Shown here in pieces: positions 40,305 to 49,111 of a DNA stretch of 64,000 nucleotides. A program made the translations under genes and the position numbers. The notes beneath the pieces were generated by a model. That model ran no database searches. It saw only the letters and a program-made list of their open reading frames with translations, and was not told the DNA's origin. Source of the DNA: JAPSGM01 sp963777045 (GTDB lineage Bacteria > Chloroflexota > Limnocylindria > QHBO01); the NCBI GenBank assembly GCA_963777045.1, contig CAVZPD010000009.1, forward strand, positions 62,001 to 126,000, written 5' to 3'. How positions within the stretch are numbered: the stretch's first letter is position 1; each line of letters begins with the position of its first letter.

Positions 40305-41255
40305 ATGGCGCGATCCATGTGGCGGGGGGCAATCCAGTTCGGGCTGGTGACCATCCCGGTCAAGCTCTACCTGGCCACCGAGAGCAGCAGCATCGGCTTC
40401 AACCTGCTCCACGAGAAGGACCTCTCGCGCATCCAGATGAAGATCTACTGCCCGGTCGACGAGGAGGTGATCCCGCGCTCCGAGACGGTTCGCGGCTACG
40501 AATGGAGCAAGGGCAAGTACGTCGTCGTCTCCGAGGAGGACCTCGAGTCGGTGCCGCTCAAGACCGTGCGCTCGATCGAGATCGAGGCATTCGTCGACGA
40601 GGAGGAGGCGGAGCAGAAGGGCGCGCGCTTCGTCAAGCAGGCCTACTACCTGGAGCCCGACGAGGTCGGACGCAAGGCGTTCTACCTGCTCAAGGCGGTC
40701 CTGGCCGAGACCGGCAAGACGGCCATCTGCAAGATCGTTCTCAAGGATCGCGAGCAGCTCGCCGCGCTCAACCCGTACGCCAACACGCTCCTGCTCAATA
40801 CCCTCCACTGGCCCGATGAGGTCCGGTCGCTCGAGGAGCTCAACCTGCCGGAGGGCGAGATCGAGATCAAGCCGGCCGAACGCAAGATGGCCGAGCAGCT
40901 GATCGCCAGCATGACCGGCGAGTTCAACCCGGACGAGTACCGCGACGAGTACCGCGAGGCGCTGATGGGTGTCATCGAGGCCAAGGTCGCGGGCGAGGAG
41001 CCCCAGCGGGCTGCGAAGACGGAGCCGACCCACATCGGCGACCTGATGGCCGCGCTCGAGGCCAGCGTGTCCGCCGCGAGGGAGACGCGTCGCAGCGGGG
41101 CCGGGGCGCGAAAGGCGGCCGATGCAGCAGACGACGCGAAGCCAGCCAAGCGGGCCAAGCGGTCTTCGTCGGCAAAGCCGCGCCAGGCGTCTCGTGGGCG
41201 GAAGAAGGCGGCCGAGGTCGAGGAGGCTCCCGCTCGCCGTCGCAAGACGGCCTGA
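40305..41255 (+). CDS. ku: Non-homologous end-joining protein Ku
   Basis: Bacterial Ku of 316 residues. The core opens MARSMWRGAIQFGLVTIPVKLY and includes LLHEKDLSRIQMKIYCP, Ku-family beta-barrel stretches and RKMAEQLIASMTGEF. The last 70 residues are a Lys/Ala-rich tail typical of bacterial Ku and able to bind DNA. It forms a ring on double-strand ends and recruits ligase. A ligase-like protein without active-site residues follows 10 bp downstream; no LigD polymerase gene is in the window. TAGGAT at 40236-40241 may be its -10, and an AGGAGG-like site precedes the ATG. Confidence 0.95.
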   Translation: MARSMWRGAIQFGLVTIPVKLYLATESSSIGFNLLHEKDLSRIQMKIYCPVDEEVIPRSETVRGYEWSKGKYVVVSEEDLESVPLKTVRSIEIEAFVDEEEAEQKGARFVKQAYYLEPDEVGRKAFYLLKAVLAETGKTAICKIVLKDREQLAALNPYANTLLLNTLHWPDEVRSLEELNLPEGEIEIKPAERKMAEQLIASMTGEFNPDEYRDEYREALMGVIEAKVAGEEPQRAAKTEPTHIGDLMAALEASVSAARETRRSGAGARKAADAADDAKPAKRAKRSSSAKPRQASRGRKKAAEVEEAPARRRKTA

Positions 41256-41265
41256 CTGGTCGCGG

Positions 41266-41955
41266 GTGGCCGCCGAGCAGCTCCATCTCCCCGTTCCGCC
41301 GGATGAGGCGCAGTCCGGCCGGCACCTCCCCGCAACCGTGCGTCCCATGCTGGCCACCGCGATCGACGAGCCGTTCGACGATCCCGGCTACCTGTTCGAA
41401 CCGTGGTGGCCGGGAACCCGGGCCATCGCCTTCGCCGAGCGCGGTGAGCTGCGCCTGCAGGTCGACGGCCTCGCCGACGCCACCCGCGCGTTTCCCGAGG
41501 TCTGCGACCTGCCGTCGCAGCTGGCGGAGGACGGGGTGGCCCTGGATGGGACGTTGCTCGTGCTCGACGACGCCGGGCGCCCCGACGGCGCCCTCCTTCG
41601 CGAGCGGCTCGACGGCCGCGGGCATCCCGGGCGTCCCGCCTACGTCGCCAGCGACCTGCTCTGGGCGGCCGGAGAGCCGGTCATTCGGCGCGCGTTCCGG
41701 ACGAGGCGTCGTTGGTTGGAGGGCATCCTCGAGCCGGGCGACCGCGTGACCGTCGGACGCGGGTACGTGGGCGACGGCACGCTGGTGGCCGAGGCGCTCA
41801 CCTCGCTCGGCATCGAGGGAGTCTCGGCGCGGCGGCTCGGCGCTCGCTACCGCGCCGGCGCAGCCGGCGACGCATGGCTGCGCGCCCCCCTCGTTCCGCC
41901 GGATCCGCGCCCGCGGCCGACGCTCGCGCTCATCCTGCGGCTGCCCCTGGACTAG
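41266..41955 (+). CDS. LigD-like adenylation-domain protein lacking catalytic residues, downstream of Ku
   Basis: The 229-residue protein follows the LigD ligase domain motif by motif: RPMLATAIDEPFDDPGYLFEPWWPGTRAI (motif I, normally FEPKWDGYR; nucleophile position is Trp47), VALDGTLLVLDDAGRPD (motif III, normally LDGEIV), ASDLLWAAGEP (FDLLYLDG), IEGVSARRLGARYRAG (motif IV, normally EGVVAKR) and AWLRAP (motif V, normally WLKVK). Both the AMP-accepting lysine and the acidic metal ligand are gone. GTG 41266 is the first start after the Ku stop (10 bp). It may act with Ku as a structural or regulatory factor; that is inference. Confidence 0.7.
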   Translation: MAAEQLHLPVPPDEAQSGRHLPATVRPMLATAIDEPFDDPGYLFEPWWPGTRAIAFAERGELRLQVDGLADATRAFPEVCDLPSQLAEDGVALDGTLLVLDDAGRPDGALLRERLDGRGHPGRPAYVASDLLWAAGEPVIRRAFRTRRRWLEGILEPGDRVTVGRGYVGDGTLVAEALTSLGIEGVSARRLGARYRAGAAGDAWLRAPLVPPDPRPRPTLALILRLPLD

Positions 41956-44138
41956 CCCGGCGCCAGCATCGGTTCGAGCGCCCACGGCCACGGTCGCTCG
42001 GGCAGCAGCCTGGTCGCACCTGGGACGAGCCCGTCGGCCGGGTAGGCGCGGAAGCTCGCGATGTCGGTGATGCTGGCGGGGACCGTGGATGGACCAGCCG
42101 GAAGCGGGCCTCCGTAGGCCACCCGCGCCACGGCCAGCTCGTGCGCCGCCGGCAGTCCGTAGTGCTCGCGGACCATTGCGACCAGCTGCCAGATCGCAGC
42201 GGAGGCGCTGGCAGCGCGCTCGAGCTCATCCGCCAGCCCGAGTGCCGTCTCGCGCTCACCGGCCACGGCGGCAGCCAGCATGCGGGCTGCCGGGGACGAG
42301 TAGGAGCTGGGATCCACGCGGTCCCCGGCGAACGCCCGCGCGACCAGCACGTTGAGCTCGGATACCGATTCCGTCGTGGCCGTGCCGCCCGCCAGGCTGA
42401 CCTCCACCGGCCGCCGCCATGGCACGGTGATGGCGGTCCACCAGTTCGTGAGCAGCGAGCGGCGATAGGCGCCGTCGGCGGCGGCCTGGTCGCCGAGCCA
42501 GTCGTAGGTGACAGCCGCGTTGACGAGCTGCGGGCCGGCCACGTCGGCCGCGGCCGCAGCGCGGTCCGCCGCGTGCCGGGCACAGTCGCGATCTCCGCGC
42601 TCACGACACAGCACGGCGAGGTTGACCCAGGAGAGTCCGTCGCCCGGATTGAGCTCGACAGCCCGCTGTGCCGCGGAAGTCGCCAGGACGTGCTGGCCGT
42701 CCCAGGCGGCCGCCACCGCCAGCGACTTCGGCCCGCTCGGCTGCCACGGATCGAGTGCGCTGGATCGCTGCAGCCAGTCTGTCGCCTCGCCCCACTGCCC
42801 GCGCTCGCCGGCCCCGATCCCCGCCTGGTAGGCGAGGCGTGCGACGTCACCGGTCAGGAAGACGAGCAGCAGGGCAGCCGATCCGGCGGCCAACGGCAGC
42901 CACGCGGGCGGGCGCATGGCAACCGCGCGCCATCGCACCCCGTCGGCGGCGGTGACTGCCAGCGCGACGAGGAGGATCACCTCCAGGTTGAAATTCGGGA
43001 GGAAGGTGAGGTCCTCGAACATCATGCCGGCGCCGAGGCCGGCGAGCACGGCGAACGAGGCGCGGCCGGCCAGCGTCCGTTGGCGCCACGGCCCGGCGAC
43101 CAGCACGAAGGTGACTACCAGCACCAGGGCGGCGGCGAGCCCCAGCAGCCCGGCGTCCCCGAGGATGCCCAGCGCCACGTTGTGGGAGTGCGGCTGCCGG
43201 AGCGGCACGCTGAGGTCCGGGGCGGCAGCCTGGCGAGCCCACGGCATGCTGCCCGGGCCGATACCGAAGACCGGGTCGGCGCTCCACGCGGCCAGCGTGT
43301 CGCGCCAGAGCTGGCCGCGGTAGATCAGCGAGCTGACGTCGTCGAAGCGCGGCGCGACGTAGACCACGGCCAGTGCCGCCGCCGAGGCGAGGGCCCCGAC
43401 CGCTGCCATCCGGCGCCAGCTGAAGCTGCGTGGCAGCCCAAGCGTGCGCAGGTGACCGGTGGCCCACGGTGCGCCGATCACCAGCGTCGCCAGCCCGATC
43501 GCGATCCACGCCGATCGGGAACCCGAAAGGATGGTGAGCGGGATGCCCAGCGCGGCGAGCAGGCCGAGCACCGCCCGACGCGTGCGCCGCCACGGAATCA
43601 CGAGGGCCAGGGGCAGTGCGGCGAGGATGACGAAGGGCGGGACCGCGACCGAGCCGAACGGGGTGCCCTCGTGCGCGAGGCGCACTGGTGGAAGCCCAGG
43701 CCCGCCGGCGAGGATCCATTCGACTCGTCGCCAGACGAGGACCGACAGGGCGCCGGCACTGAGCGCGATGATCGGCAGCGTCACCACCAGGGCCGTCCAT
43801 CCGGGCCGATGCCGGAGCGCCAGCAGGGCGAGCGGCAGCATGGCCACGGTGCCGATGATGGCGACCATCGCCCGGGCCGAGAGCCCGGCGTTCCACGCGG
43901 ATAGCGACGCGATGCCGAAGGCCAGCAGGAGCGCCAGGATCGGGAGCTCCAGGCGCGTGTGCGGGAGCTCGACGCCACGCGCGGCCAGCAGTACGAGGGC
44001 CGCGATCGCGGCCAGGCCGAGGAGGTGCAGCGCCAGCTGAGCCCGGGCGTCCCACAGCGCGGTGTCCCAGCCGAGGAAGGCCCAGACGGCCAGGCCAGCG
44101 GCAAGCGCCGTCAGCTCCCACGCCCGCCGAGCCCTCAT
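41952..44138 (-). CDS. O-antigen-ligase-like membrane protein with TPR domain
   Basis: The 728-residue protein has about 12 membrane helices in residues 8-460. They include an O-antigen-ligase/WaaL-type loop with WRDTLAAWSADPVFGIGPGSMPW and QPHSHNVALGILGDAGLLGL, a common Wzy_C pattern. A C-terminal part (about 460-620) contains tetratricopeptide-like helices (RGQWGEATDWLQRSSALDPW, AAQRAVELNPGDGLSWVNLAVLCRERGD). It probably polymerises or ligates a surface glycan. The ATG overlaps the CYTH stop (ATGA), ending a three-gene operon. Confidence 0.8.
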   Translation of the reverse strand: MRARRAWELTALAAGLAVWAFLGWDTALWDARAQLALHLLGLAAIAALVLLAARGVELPHTRLELPILALLLAFGIASLSAWNAGLSARAMVAIIGTVAMLPLALLALRHRPGWTALVVTLPIIALSAGALSVLVWRRVEWILAGGPGLPPVRLAHEGTPFGSVAVPPFVILAALPLALVIPWRRTRRAVLGLLAALGIPLTILSGSRSAWIAIGLATLVIGAPWATGHLRTLGLPRSFSWRRMAAVGALASAAALAVVYVAPRFDDVSSLIYRGQLWRDTLAAWSADPVFGIGPGSMPWARQAAAPDLSVPLRQPHSHNVALGILGDAGLLGLAAALVLVVTFVLVAGPWRQRTLAGRASFAVLAGLGAGMMFEDLTFLPNFNLEVILLVALAVTAADGVRWRAVAMRPPAWLPLAAGSAALLLVFLTGDVARLAYQAGIGAGERGQWGEATDWLQRSSALDPWQPSGPKSLAVAAAWDGQHVLATSAAQRAVELNPGDGLSWVNLAVLCRERGDRDCARHAADRAAAAADVAGPQLVNAAVTYDWLGDQAAADGAYRRSLLTNWWTAITVPWRRPVEVSLAGGTATTESVSELNVLVARAFAGDRVDPSSYSSPAARMLAAAVAGERETALGLADELERAASASAAIWQLVAMVREHYGLPAAHELAVARVAYGGPLPAGPSTVPASITDIASFRAYPADGLVPGATRLLPERPWPWALEPMLAPG

Positions 44139-44773
44139 CCCAGGAGGTCCAGCGCCAGCTCCAGCTTGCTCGACGGCTCCTCCCGCAGGCCCTGGGCCAG
44201 CAGCGCGATCTGCAGCTGCGGGCCGAGCGCGGCCTGCCGTCCTGGATCGATGTCGGCGTCCAGCTCCAGCTCGACGACCAGCAGACGCCCTCGCGGCGAC
44301 CCGCCGGCGATGACCTCCACCCGGTCGAGGCTGAGGGTCCCGAGGGTGCCGCGCGCGTCGGAGACGAGGCGCTCGGTTCGCTCCTGGCGCAGTGTCAAGC
44401 GCTCCTCCAGCCTGGCGCCCCCCGCCAGCTCGAGGAGCAGGCTGCGTGCCGGAGACCCCGGCCAGCTCACCGGCCGGTGCGGGTCGCCGACCGGCCCCTC
44501 GAGCTCGGGACGGCGGTGCAGCGCCTCGTCGGGAAGGTGCTCGGCAGGGCCCTTCAGCGAGATCCAGCGCCGCGCACCTCGGGTGCGCAGGCGGCACGCC
44601 CATCGCGCGGCGGCCAGGCGCCCGTCGTGCGTGTCGAGGTAGACGTCCGCCTCCTCCACTGTCGTAGGCGGGCCGAGCGCCGTGCCGCCCAGCCGCCGCA
44701 GGCGGGCGAGCGCGGTGAGGGTTGCCTCGTCCGGCGCCCGCAGCTTCAGCTCCGCCTCGATCCCGGCGCTCAT
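44135..44773 (-). CDS. CYTH-domain triphosphate-binding protein
   Basis: CYTH protein of 212 residues with the ExExK signature IEAELKL (Glu6, Glu8, Lys10). Basic and acidic strand residues expected in the triphosphate tunnel also appear (RLRTRGARRWISLKGP, LVVELELDAD). Bacterial members hydrolyse inorganic triphosphate or thiamine triphosphate, or bind polyphosphate. Both ends overlap neighbours by ATGA: the WYL gene upstream and the O-antigen-ligase-like gene downstream. No CHAD domain is fused. Confidence 0.85.
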   Translation of the reverse strand: MSAGIEAELKLRAPDEATLTALARLRRLGGTALGPPTTVEEADVYLDTHDGRLAAARWACRLRTRGARRWISLKGPAEHLPDEALHRRPELEGPVGDPHRPVSWPGSPARSLLLELAGGARLEERLTLRQERTERLVSDARGTLGTLSLDRVEVIAGGSPRGRLLVVELELDADIDPGRQAALGPQLQIALLAQGLREEPSSKLELALDLLG

Positions 44774-45789
44774 CCCCCGTAGCGTGCGGCCGCGCCACGA
44801 ACCGCGGCGGCGACCGCCTCGCGCAGCTCGTCCGGCGCCAGCACCTCCACCGAGTCGCCCCAGGAGAGGATCCAGGGCCGGATCTCCACGATGCCGGCCA
44901 CGTGCAGCGTCAGCAGCACGGCTCCGTCGGCGAGCTCCTCGAGCCGCTGCGACCGGTGCCAGATCGACTCGCGGACCCGGGCTGCGACCGAGGGGGCGAA
45001 GCGAAGGCGCACCTCGACCACCGCCGTCCCGTCGGAGGACCAGATGCCCCACGAGTGGGCGAGCCATCGGTCCGGGTCGAAGTCGGCGGGGATCTCGTAG
45101 CGGTCGGCGGTGAGGGTCGAGGAGCGGATGCGCTCGACCTTGTACGTGCGCATCGCCTCCACCAGCTCATCCCACCCGATGAGGTAGACGGAGCGGCCGG
45201 CGGCATCGGGCTCGAGGAAGTACGGACGCACCCGGGCGCGCCGCCGGTCGCCGCCGGATCCCTCGTAGTCGAACTCCACGACGCGCCCATCGGCCCAGGC
45301 CTGGGCCACGTGGGCGAAGTTGCGCGTGAACGGCTCGTTGGGGTCGGCGCGGCCCACCGAAAGCATCGTCGCCGCCACGTGCCGCGCGATCGGCTGCGGC
45401 AGGAGATCGGCCAGCTTGGTGAAGGCGCTGATGACCGCCTGGTCGTACTCGTCGGACCATCGGGCGATCAGGCGCGACGAGAGGAAGAGCACGACCGCCT
45501 CCGGCAGCGAGAGGCGCAGCGGGGGCAGGAAGTACTTCTTCTCGACCCCGTATCGCCCGCGGCCCGCGGAGAAGACGGGCACGCCCAGCTCCTCCTCGAG
45601 CGCCCGGATATCGCGGTAGATGGTCCGCGTGGTCATGCCGGTCAGCTCGGCGATCTCGGTCACCGGCACGCCGGCCTCACCGGATCCGCGCGAGTAGAGG
45701 ATGGAGGCGACGCTCAGGAGGCGCGCCAGCCGGTCGCGCTTGCGCGTCGATCGGTCGTCGCGGGGATCATCGGTCCATTCGTCTTCCAC
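44770..45789 (-). CDS. WYL-domain transcriptional regulator
   Basis: Regulator of 339 residues. An N-terminal HTH_11 winged helix (RLLSVASILYSRGSGEAGVPVTEIAELTGMTTRTIYRDIRALEE) is followed by a WYL domain (about 165-260; RVVEFDYEG, YFLEPDAAGRSVYLIGWD, and TYKVERI) and a WCX-like C-terminal part. WYL regulators sense nucleic acids or nucleotides in DNA-damage and defence settings. Here the gene heads an operon with CYTH and glycan genes. GTG 45789 sits 8 nt after TATCAT on the minus strand. Confidence 0.9.
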   Translation of the reverse strand: MEDEWTDDPRDDRSTRKRDRLARLLSVASILYSRGSGEAGVPVTEIAELTGMTTRTIYRDIRALEEELGVPVFSAGRGRYGVEKKYFLPPLRLSLPEAVVLFLSSRLIARWSDEYDQAVISAFTKLADLLPQPIARHVAATMLSVGRADPNEPFTRNFAHVAQAWADGRVVEFDYEGSGGDRRRARVRPYFLEPDAAGRSVYLIGWDELVEAMRTYKVERIRSSTLTADRYEIPADFDPDRWLAHSWGIWSSDGTAVVEVRLRFAPSVAARVRESIWHRSQRLEELADGAVLLTLHVAGIVEIRPWILSWGDSVEVLAPDELREAVAAAVRGAAARYGG

Positions 45790-45797
45790 GGCAGCCG

Positions 45798-45803
45798 ATG
45801 ATA
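45798..45803 (-). promoter_or_regulatory. Putative -10 element TATCAT (minus strand) for the WYL operon
   Basis: Ends 8 nt upstream of GTG 45789; leaderless-type spacing. Confidence 0.45.
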
Positions 45804-45833
45804 GACCGATGCCCGCGCCGGCCCGCGCCGGCG

Positions 45834-46913
45834 TCAGGGCTCCAGGAAGAAGAAGGCGATCGCCAGGATCAGGTAGACGCTCATCAGCTGCATGCCCTCG
45901 ATCCAGTTCGATCGCCCGTCGAGCGCCAGGTAGGCCACGATGAAGACCGCGACGCCCACGGCGACCACCTCCAGCGGACTGAAGACGAGCGTCAGCGGGT
46001 TCCCGACGATCAGGCCGAAGAAGACGAGAATCGGCGCGGCGAAGAGCGCGATCTGCGTGGCGGAGCCGATCGAGGTGACGAGGCTGAAGTCCATCTTGTT
46101 CTTCCAGGCCAGGGTGATGCCCACCATGTGCTCCGCCAGGTTGCCGATCAGCGGGATGATGATGATGCCGATGAAGAACTCCGAGATGCCGAGCGCCTGG
46201 ACGGTGGGCTCCAGCGTCCGCACCAGGATCTCGCTGGTCGCCGTCAGAGCCGCTGCCGCCACGAGGAGGACGCCGATCGAGAGCTGCCAGCTCCAGGCAG
46301 GCGGCTCCTCCCGCGCCTGGCCGCTACCCGGCGACTCGGGCGAGCGGAGGAAGAACCAGGTCTGTGCCACGTAGGTGAGCAGCAGCAGCGCGGCCACGCC
46401 GACCGTCACCGATTCGATGCTCATGAACGCCTCCTCGCCGGGACCGGTGCTCTCCCCCGCACCGACCAGGAAGGCGAAGGTGGCCGGCACGATGAGGCCG
46501 ATGGTGGCCAGGATCAGCGAGGCGGCGTTCATGCCGGTCACCTGCGGGTCGAACCGCTGGACCCCGTTCCGGATCCCGCCGATGAAGAGCGACGCGCCCA
46601 CCACCAGCAGCAGGTTGCCGATGATCGACCCGGTGATCGAGGCGTGCACCACCGCGATCTTGCCGTCCAGGATCAGGAAGGCGGCGATGATGATCTCGCC
46701 GATGTTGCCGACCGTCGCGTTCAGGATCCCCCCGATGCGTGGGCCGGCCACGGCGCCGAGCTGCTCGGTCGCGTGGCTCAGGGTGTAGGCCAGGCCCAGG
46801 ATCGAGATGGCCGCCATGCCGAAGGTGAGCGACTCGTTCGCGCCCAGCAGGCGCATCGCGATGGTGACCAGCGAGCCCCCGGCGGCGACGACGTACGAGA
46901 TCCTGCTGAGCAT
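45834..46913 (-). CDS. Calcium/proton antiporter (CaCA/CAX family)
   Basis: Antiporter of 359 residues with about 11 helices and two inverted-repeat signature segments: NATVGNIGEIIIAAFLI (c-1) and PLIGNLAEHMVGITLAWKNKMDFS (c-2), each with the membrane-embedded Asn/Glu expected for CAX proteins. An acidic loop between the halves is short. It would export Ca2+ in exchange for protons. A minus-strand TAGCAT ends 6 nt before the ATG. Confidence 0.92.
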   Translation of the reverse strand: MLSRISYVVAAGGSLVTIAMRLLGANESLTFGMAAISILGLAYTLSHATEQLGAVAGPRIGGILNATVGNIGEIIIAAFLILDGKIAVVHASITGSIIGNLLLVVGASLFIGGIRNGVQRFDPQVTGMNAASLILATIGLIVPATFAFLVGAGESTGPGEEAFMSIESVTVGVAALLLLTYVAQTWFFLRSPESPGSGQAREEPPAWSWQLSIGVLLVAAAALTATSEILVRTLEPTVQALGISEFFIGIIIIPLIGNLAEHMVGITLAWKNKMDFSLVTSIGSATQIALFAAPILVFFGLIVGNPLTLVFSPLEVVAVGVAVFIVAYLALDGRSNWIEGMQLMSVYLILAIAFFFLEP

Positions 46914-46919
46914 GCGACG

Positions 46920-46925
46920 ATGCTA
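46920..46925 (-). promoter_or_regulatory. Putative -10 element TAGCAT (minus strand) for the Ca2+/H+ antiporter
   Basis: Ends 6 nt upstream of ATG 46913. It lies in the 20-bp gap to the preceding DUF2254 gene on the same strand. Confidence 0.4.
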
Positions 46926-46933
46926 GACCGGCG

Positions 46934-48214
46934 TCAGCCGGCCAGAACCGCCGAGAGGGCCGCGACCACCTCCTGGCGGTCAGCCACCGGGTGGATTCCA
47001 TCCGCCTCCTCCAGGAGCAGGCGAACCTGGCGGCGCAGGGGCGCATGCCGGTCCTGCGGCACCGCCGACATGATGGTGCGAGCGGCCTCTCCCAGGCTGG
47101 TGGCGATGGCCGGCGTCGTGGATCCGTAGTGCCGGATCTCGTCGAAGGCCAGGCCAACCAGCTCGGCGAAGTCGCGGACGTTCACGACCAGGCGCAGCTT
47201 GTGGGCGTCGTCGAAGTGCGCTCGCCGCGGCTCGCGCCGCCTGCCGGTGGCCACCAGGATCTGGGTGAGCCGATGAATGCAGTCGTTGGCTGAGGTGGGA
47301 TCGTTGATACCCGGCGAGAGCGCCTTGATCGCCACGTCGACCAGCTGGCGGATCCCGTAGGCGGCGTCCTGCTCCAGGGACCGCTGCGCGCCGATGGTGA
47401 CGTGGCTGGCCAGGTCGCGGCCCAGCTCGCTGGTATCGACGCCGTGGGGCCAGACCGCGAAGAGTGGCGCCTCCTCCTGCACCCATTCGCCCGTCCGATG
47501 CTCCAGGAGCACCACGACGTCGAGCCTGGTCGCGGTGCGGACGAGCTCGCTGCGGTCGACCAGCTCGAGGTAGCCGGACGAGGCTGCCGGGATGCGCGCC
47601 GCCGGCTCGGACGGTGCTTCCGGCTCGGCGCCATCGTCGCCGTCGCGCTCGCGCCACTCGGCAGCGACGCCCCTGGTGGTCTCGTCCGCGATGCGTGCCA
47701 CGATGTTCGAGACCTGGATCTGGTTCGAGATGTGGTGAATGAAGTAGACGAGCATCGCGACCGCCACCACGGCGAACAGGATCGCAACGGTGACCGACAG
47801 TGACGGCACGAACTGCTCGGCGTCGGACTGCTGCGAGCGAATCGATCGGAGCACCAGCAGCGAGTAGAGGAAGGTGCCGATGAAGGAGCCGAGCACCACC
47901 TGGCTCACCCGGTCGCGCATGAAGTTGCGCAGGACGCGCGGCGAGAACTGGGACGAGGCGAGCTGCAGGGCCACGATGGTGATGGAGAAGGTCACGCCCG
48001 CGACGGTGATCGCCGAGCTGGCGATCGAGGAGAGGAGTCCCCTCGCCCCGTCGGCTCCTCCGCCGAAGATCAGCGGGAAGCTGCGTGCGAAGCTGGGCGT
48101 GGCGCTGTCGACCAGGATCATGACGAAGGCCAGCACCCCCGAGCCGATCACCCAGATGGCGGGGACGAACCACAGGCTGTTGCGCAGCTGCACCGCGATC
48201 TGTTTGAGAGGCAT
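46934..48214 (-). CDS. DUF2254 membrane protein
   Basis: The 426-residue protein has about four N-terminal membrane helices (residues 10-170), including AITVAGVTFSITIVALQLASSQFSPRVLRNFMRD. A soluble C-terminal domain carries the DUF2254 hallmark AIKALSPGINDPTSANDCI. The function is unknown in the family. ATG 48214 is preferred over an upstream TTG (48244) because the homologous region begins LKQIAVQLRNSLWFVPA. Confidence 0.85.
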   Translation of the reverse strand: MPLKQIAVQLRNSLWFVPAIWVIGSGVLAFVMILVDSATPSFARSFPLIFGGGADGARGLLSSIASSAITVAGVTFSITIVALQLASSQFSPRVLRNFMRDRVSQVVLGSFIGTFLYSLLVLRSIRSQQSDAEQFVPSLSVTVAILFAVVAVAMLVYFIHHISNQIQVSNIVARIADETTRGVAAEWRERDGDDGAEPEAPSEPAARIPAASSGYLELVDRSELVRTATRLDVVVLLEHRTGEWVQEEAPLFAVWPHGVDTSELGRDLASHVTIGAQRSLEQDAAYGIRQLVDVAIKALSPGINDPTSANDCIHRLTQILVATGRRREPRRAHFDDAHKLRLVVNVRDFAELVGLAFDEIRHYGSTTPAIATSLGEAARTIMSAVPQDRHAPLRRQVRLLLEEADGIHPVADRQEVVAALSAVLAG

Positions 48215-48260
48215 GCAGGGCGTGGTCTGCAGGATCGCGACCAAGCGAGCGTGCGGCGGA

Positions 48261-49046
48261 TCAGGAGGGCGCCGCGCTCCCGGTTGGCGCCCCGGAGCTG
48301 GTGGCGGGGCTGGCGGCCGGTCGGGAGGGAGCCGGTGTGGGCGACGGAGCGGCCTCGCCGGGCAGCGCCGCGAACATCGCCTGGTTGAGCTCGTCGTCGA
48401 CGCCGATCATCAGGAAGACGTACTCGCCGGATGCCCAGGTGTAGATCTTCGTGTTGAGCGCCGTGGCGTCGTCCTCGGGGCGCACCCAGACCAGACGTCC
48501 ATCCATCGTCTTGAGCTCCCACGGCTCACGTACGAGCCCGTCGATGCCCACGTATCGCCCGGCCGTGGCGAGGTGCGGCTCGAGCTCCGCGGTCGTCACG
48601 GCCGGTGGGGAGACCCGCGCCGCGAAGAGGGAGAGGCTGCGCGGCCGCGGCGTGTAGGCAACCTGCAGGGCAGTGAAGCGTAGTCCCAGCTCTCCGTACG
48701 CTTCGGCGAAGTCGCCGGGGGTGTAGGCGAACTCATCGACCGGCGGCACCTGCACCGGCACACCGCCGACCTCGGACGGCATCAGCGCGGCGAGCTCCGG
48801 ATCGGCCGGATTGGTGAACTGCGGCGTCGGCAGCGGCGTCGGGCTGGGCGTCGGCGCCAGGGTGGGCGTCGAGACGGCCGTGGGACTCGCCGGCGCATCG
48901 CTGACCGCCGGCGTCGGGCTGTCGCTGCTCACCCCGCAGGCTCCGAGGCTCGCGGCGAGCAGGAGCGCCAACGCGATGACGGTGGCGTATCTGGCTCTGG
49001 TTCGGGCAGCAGCTGGGCGCGCGCCACCACGGCGGGACTGATTCAT
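48261..49046 (-). CDS. Secreted lipoprotein, unknown function
   Basis: The 261-residue protein starts with a basic stretch and a hydrophobic signal ending in a lipobox (LLLAASLGAC). A Pro/Thr/Ser-rich linker follows, then a folded domain of about 140 residues (ELAALMPSEVGGVPVQVPPVDEF onward) and a second Pro/Ser/Ala-rich tail. The domain recurs in high-GC bacteria as hypothetical proteins; no function is recognised. The promoter-like TATGAT ends 10 nt upstream of ATG 49046. Confidence 0.8.
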   Translation of the reverse strand: MNQSRRGGARPAAARTRARYATVIALALLLAASLGACGVSSDSPTPAVSDAPASPTAVSTPTLAPTPSPTPLPTPQFTNPADPELAALMPSEVGGVPVQVPPVDEFAYTPGDFAEAYGELGLRFTALQVAYTPRPRSLSLFAARVSPPAVTTAELEPHLATAGRYVGIDGLVREPWELKTMDGRLVWVRPEDDATALNTKIYTWASGEYVFLMIGVDDELNQAMFAALPGEAAPSPTPAPSRPAASPATSSGAPTGSAAPS

Positions 49047-49056
49047 GGGAGCCGCG

Positions 49057-49062
49057 ATCATA
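49057..49062 (-). promoter_or_regulatory. Putative -10 element TATGAT (minus strand) for the lipoprotein gene
   Basis: Ends 10 nt upstream of ATG 49046. Confidence 0.4.
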
Positions 49063-49111
49063 GCATCGCGCCGGCCGTCTGCCGTTGCACCCGCTCGCCT
49101 GGGGCAGTCGC

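Noticed and set aside
41712..43904. A 730-codon plus-strand ORF opposite the O-antigen-ligase-like gene
   Set aside because: Low-complexity Arg/Gly/Gln/Glu composition; antisense of a membrane protein gene.
44770..45789. WYL regulator as a marker of a CRISPR-Cas or phage-defence island
   Set aside because: No cas, restriction, toxin or phage genes nearby; its operon partners are CYTH and glycan genes.
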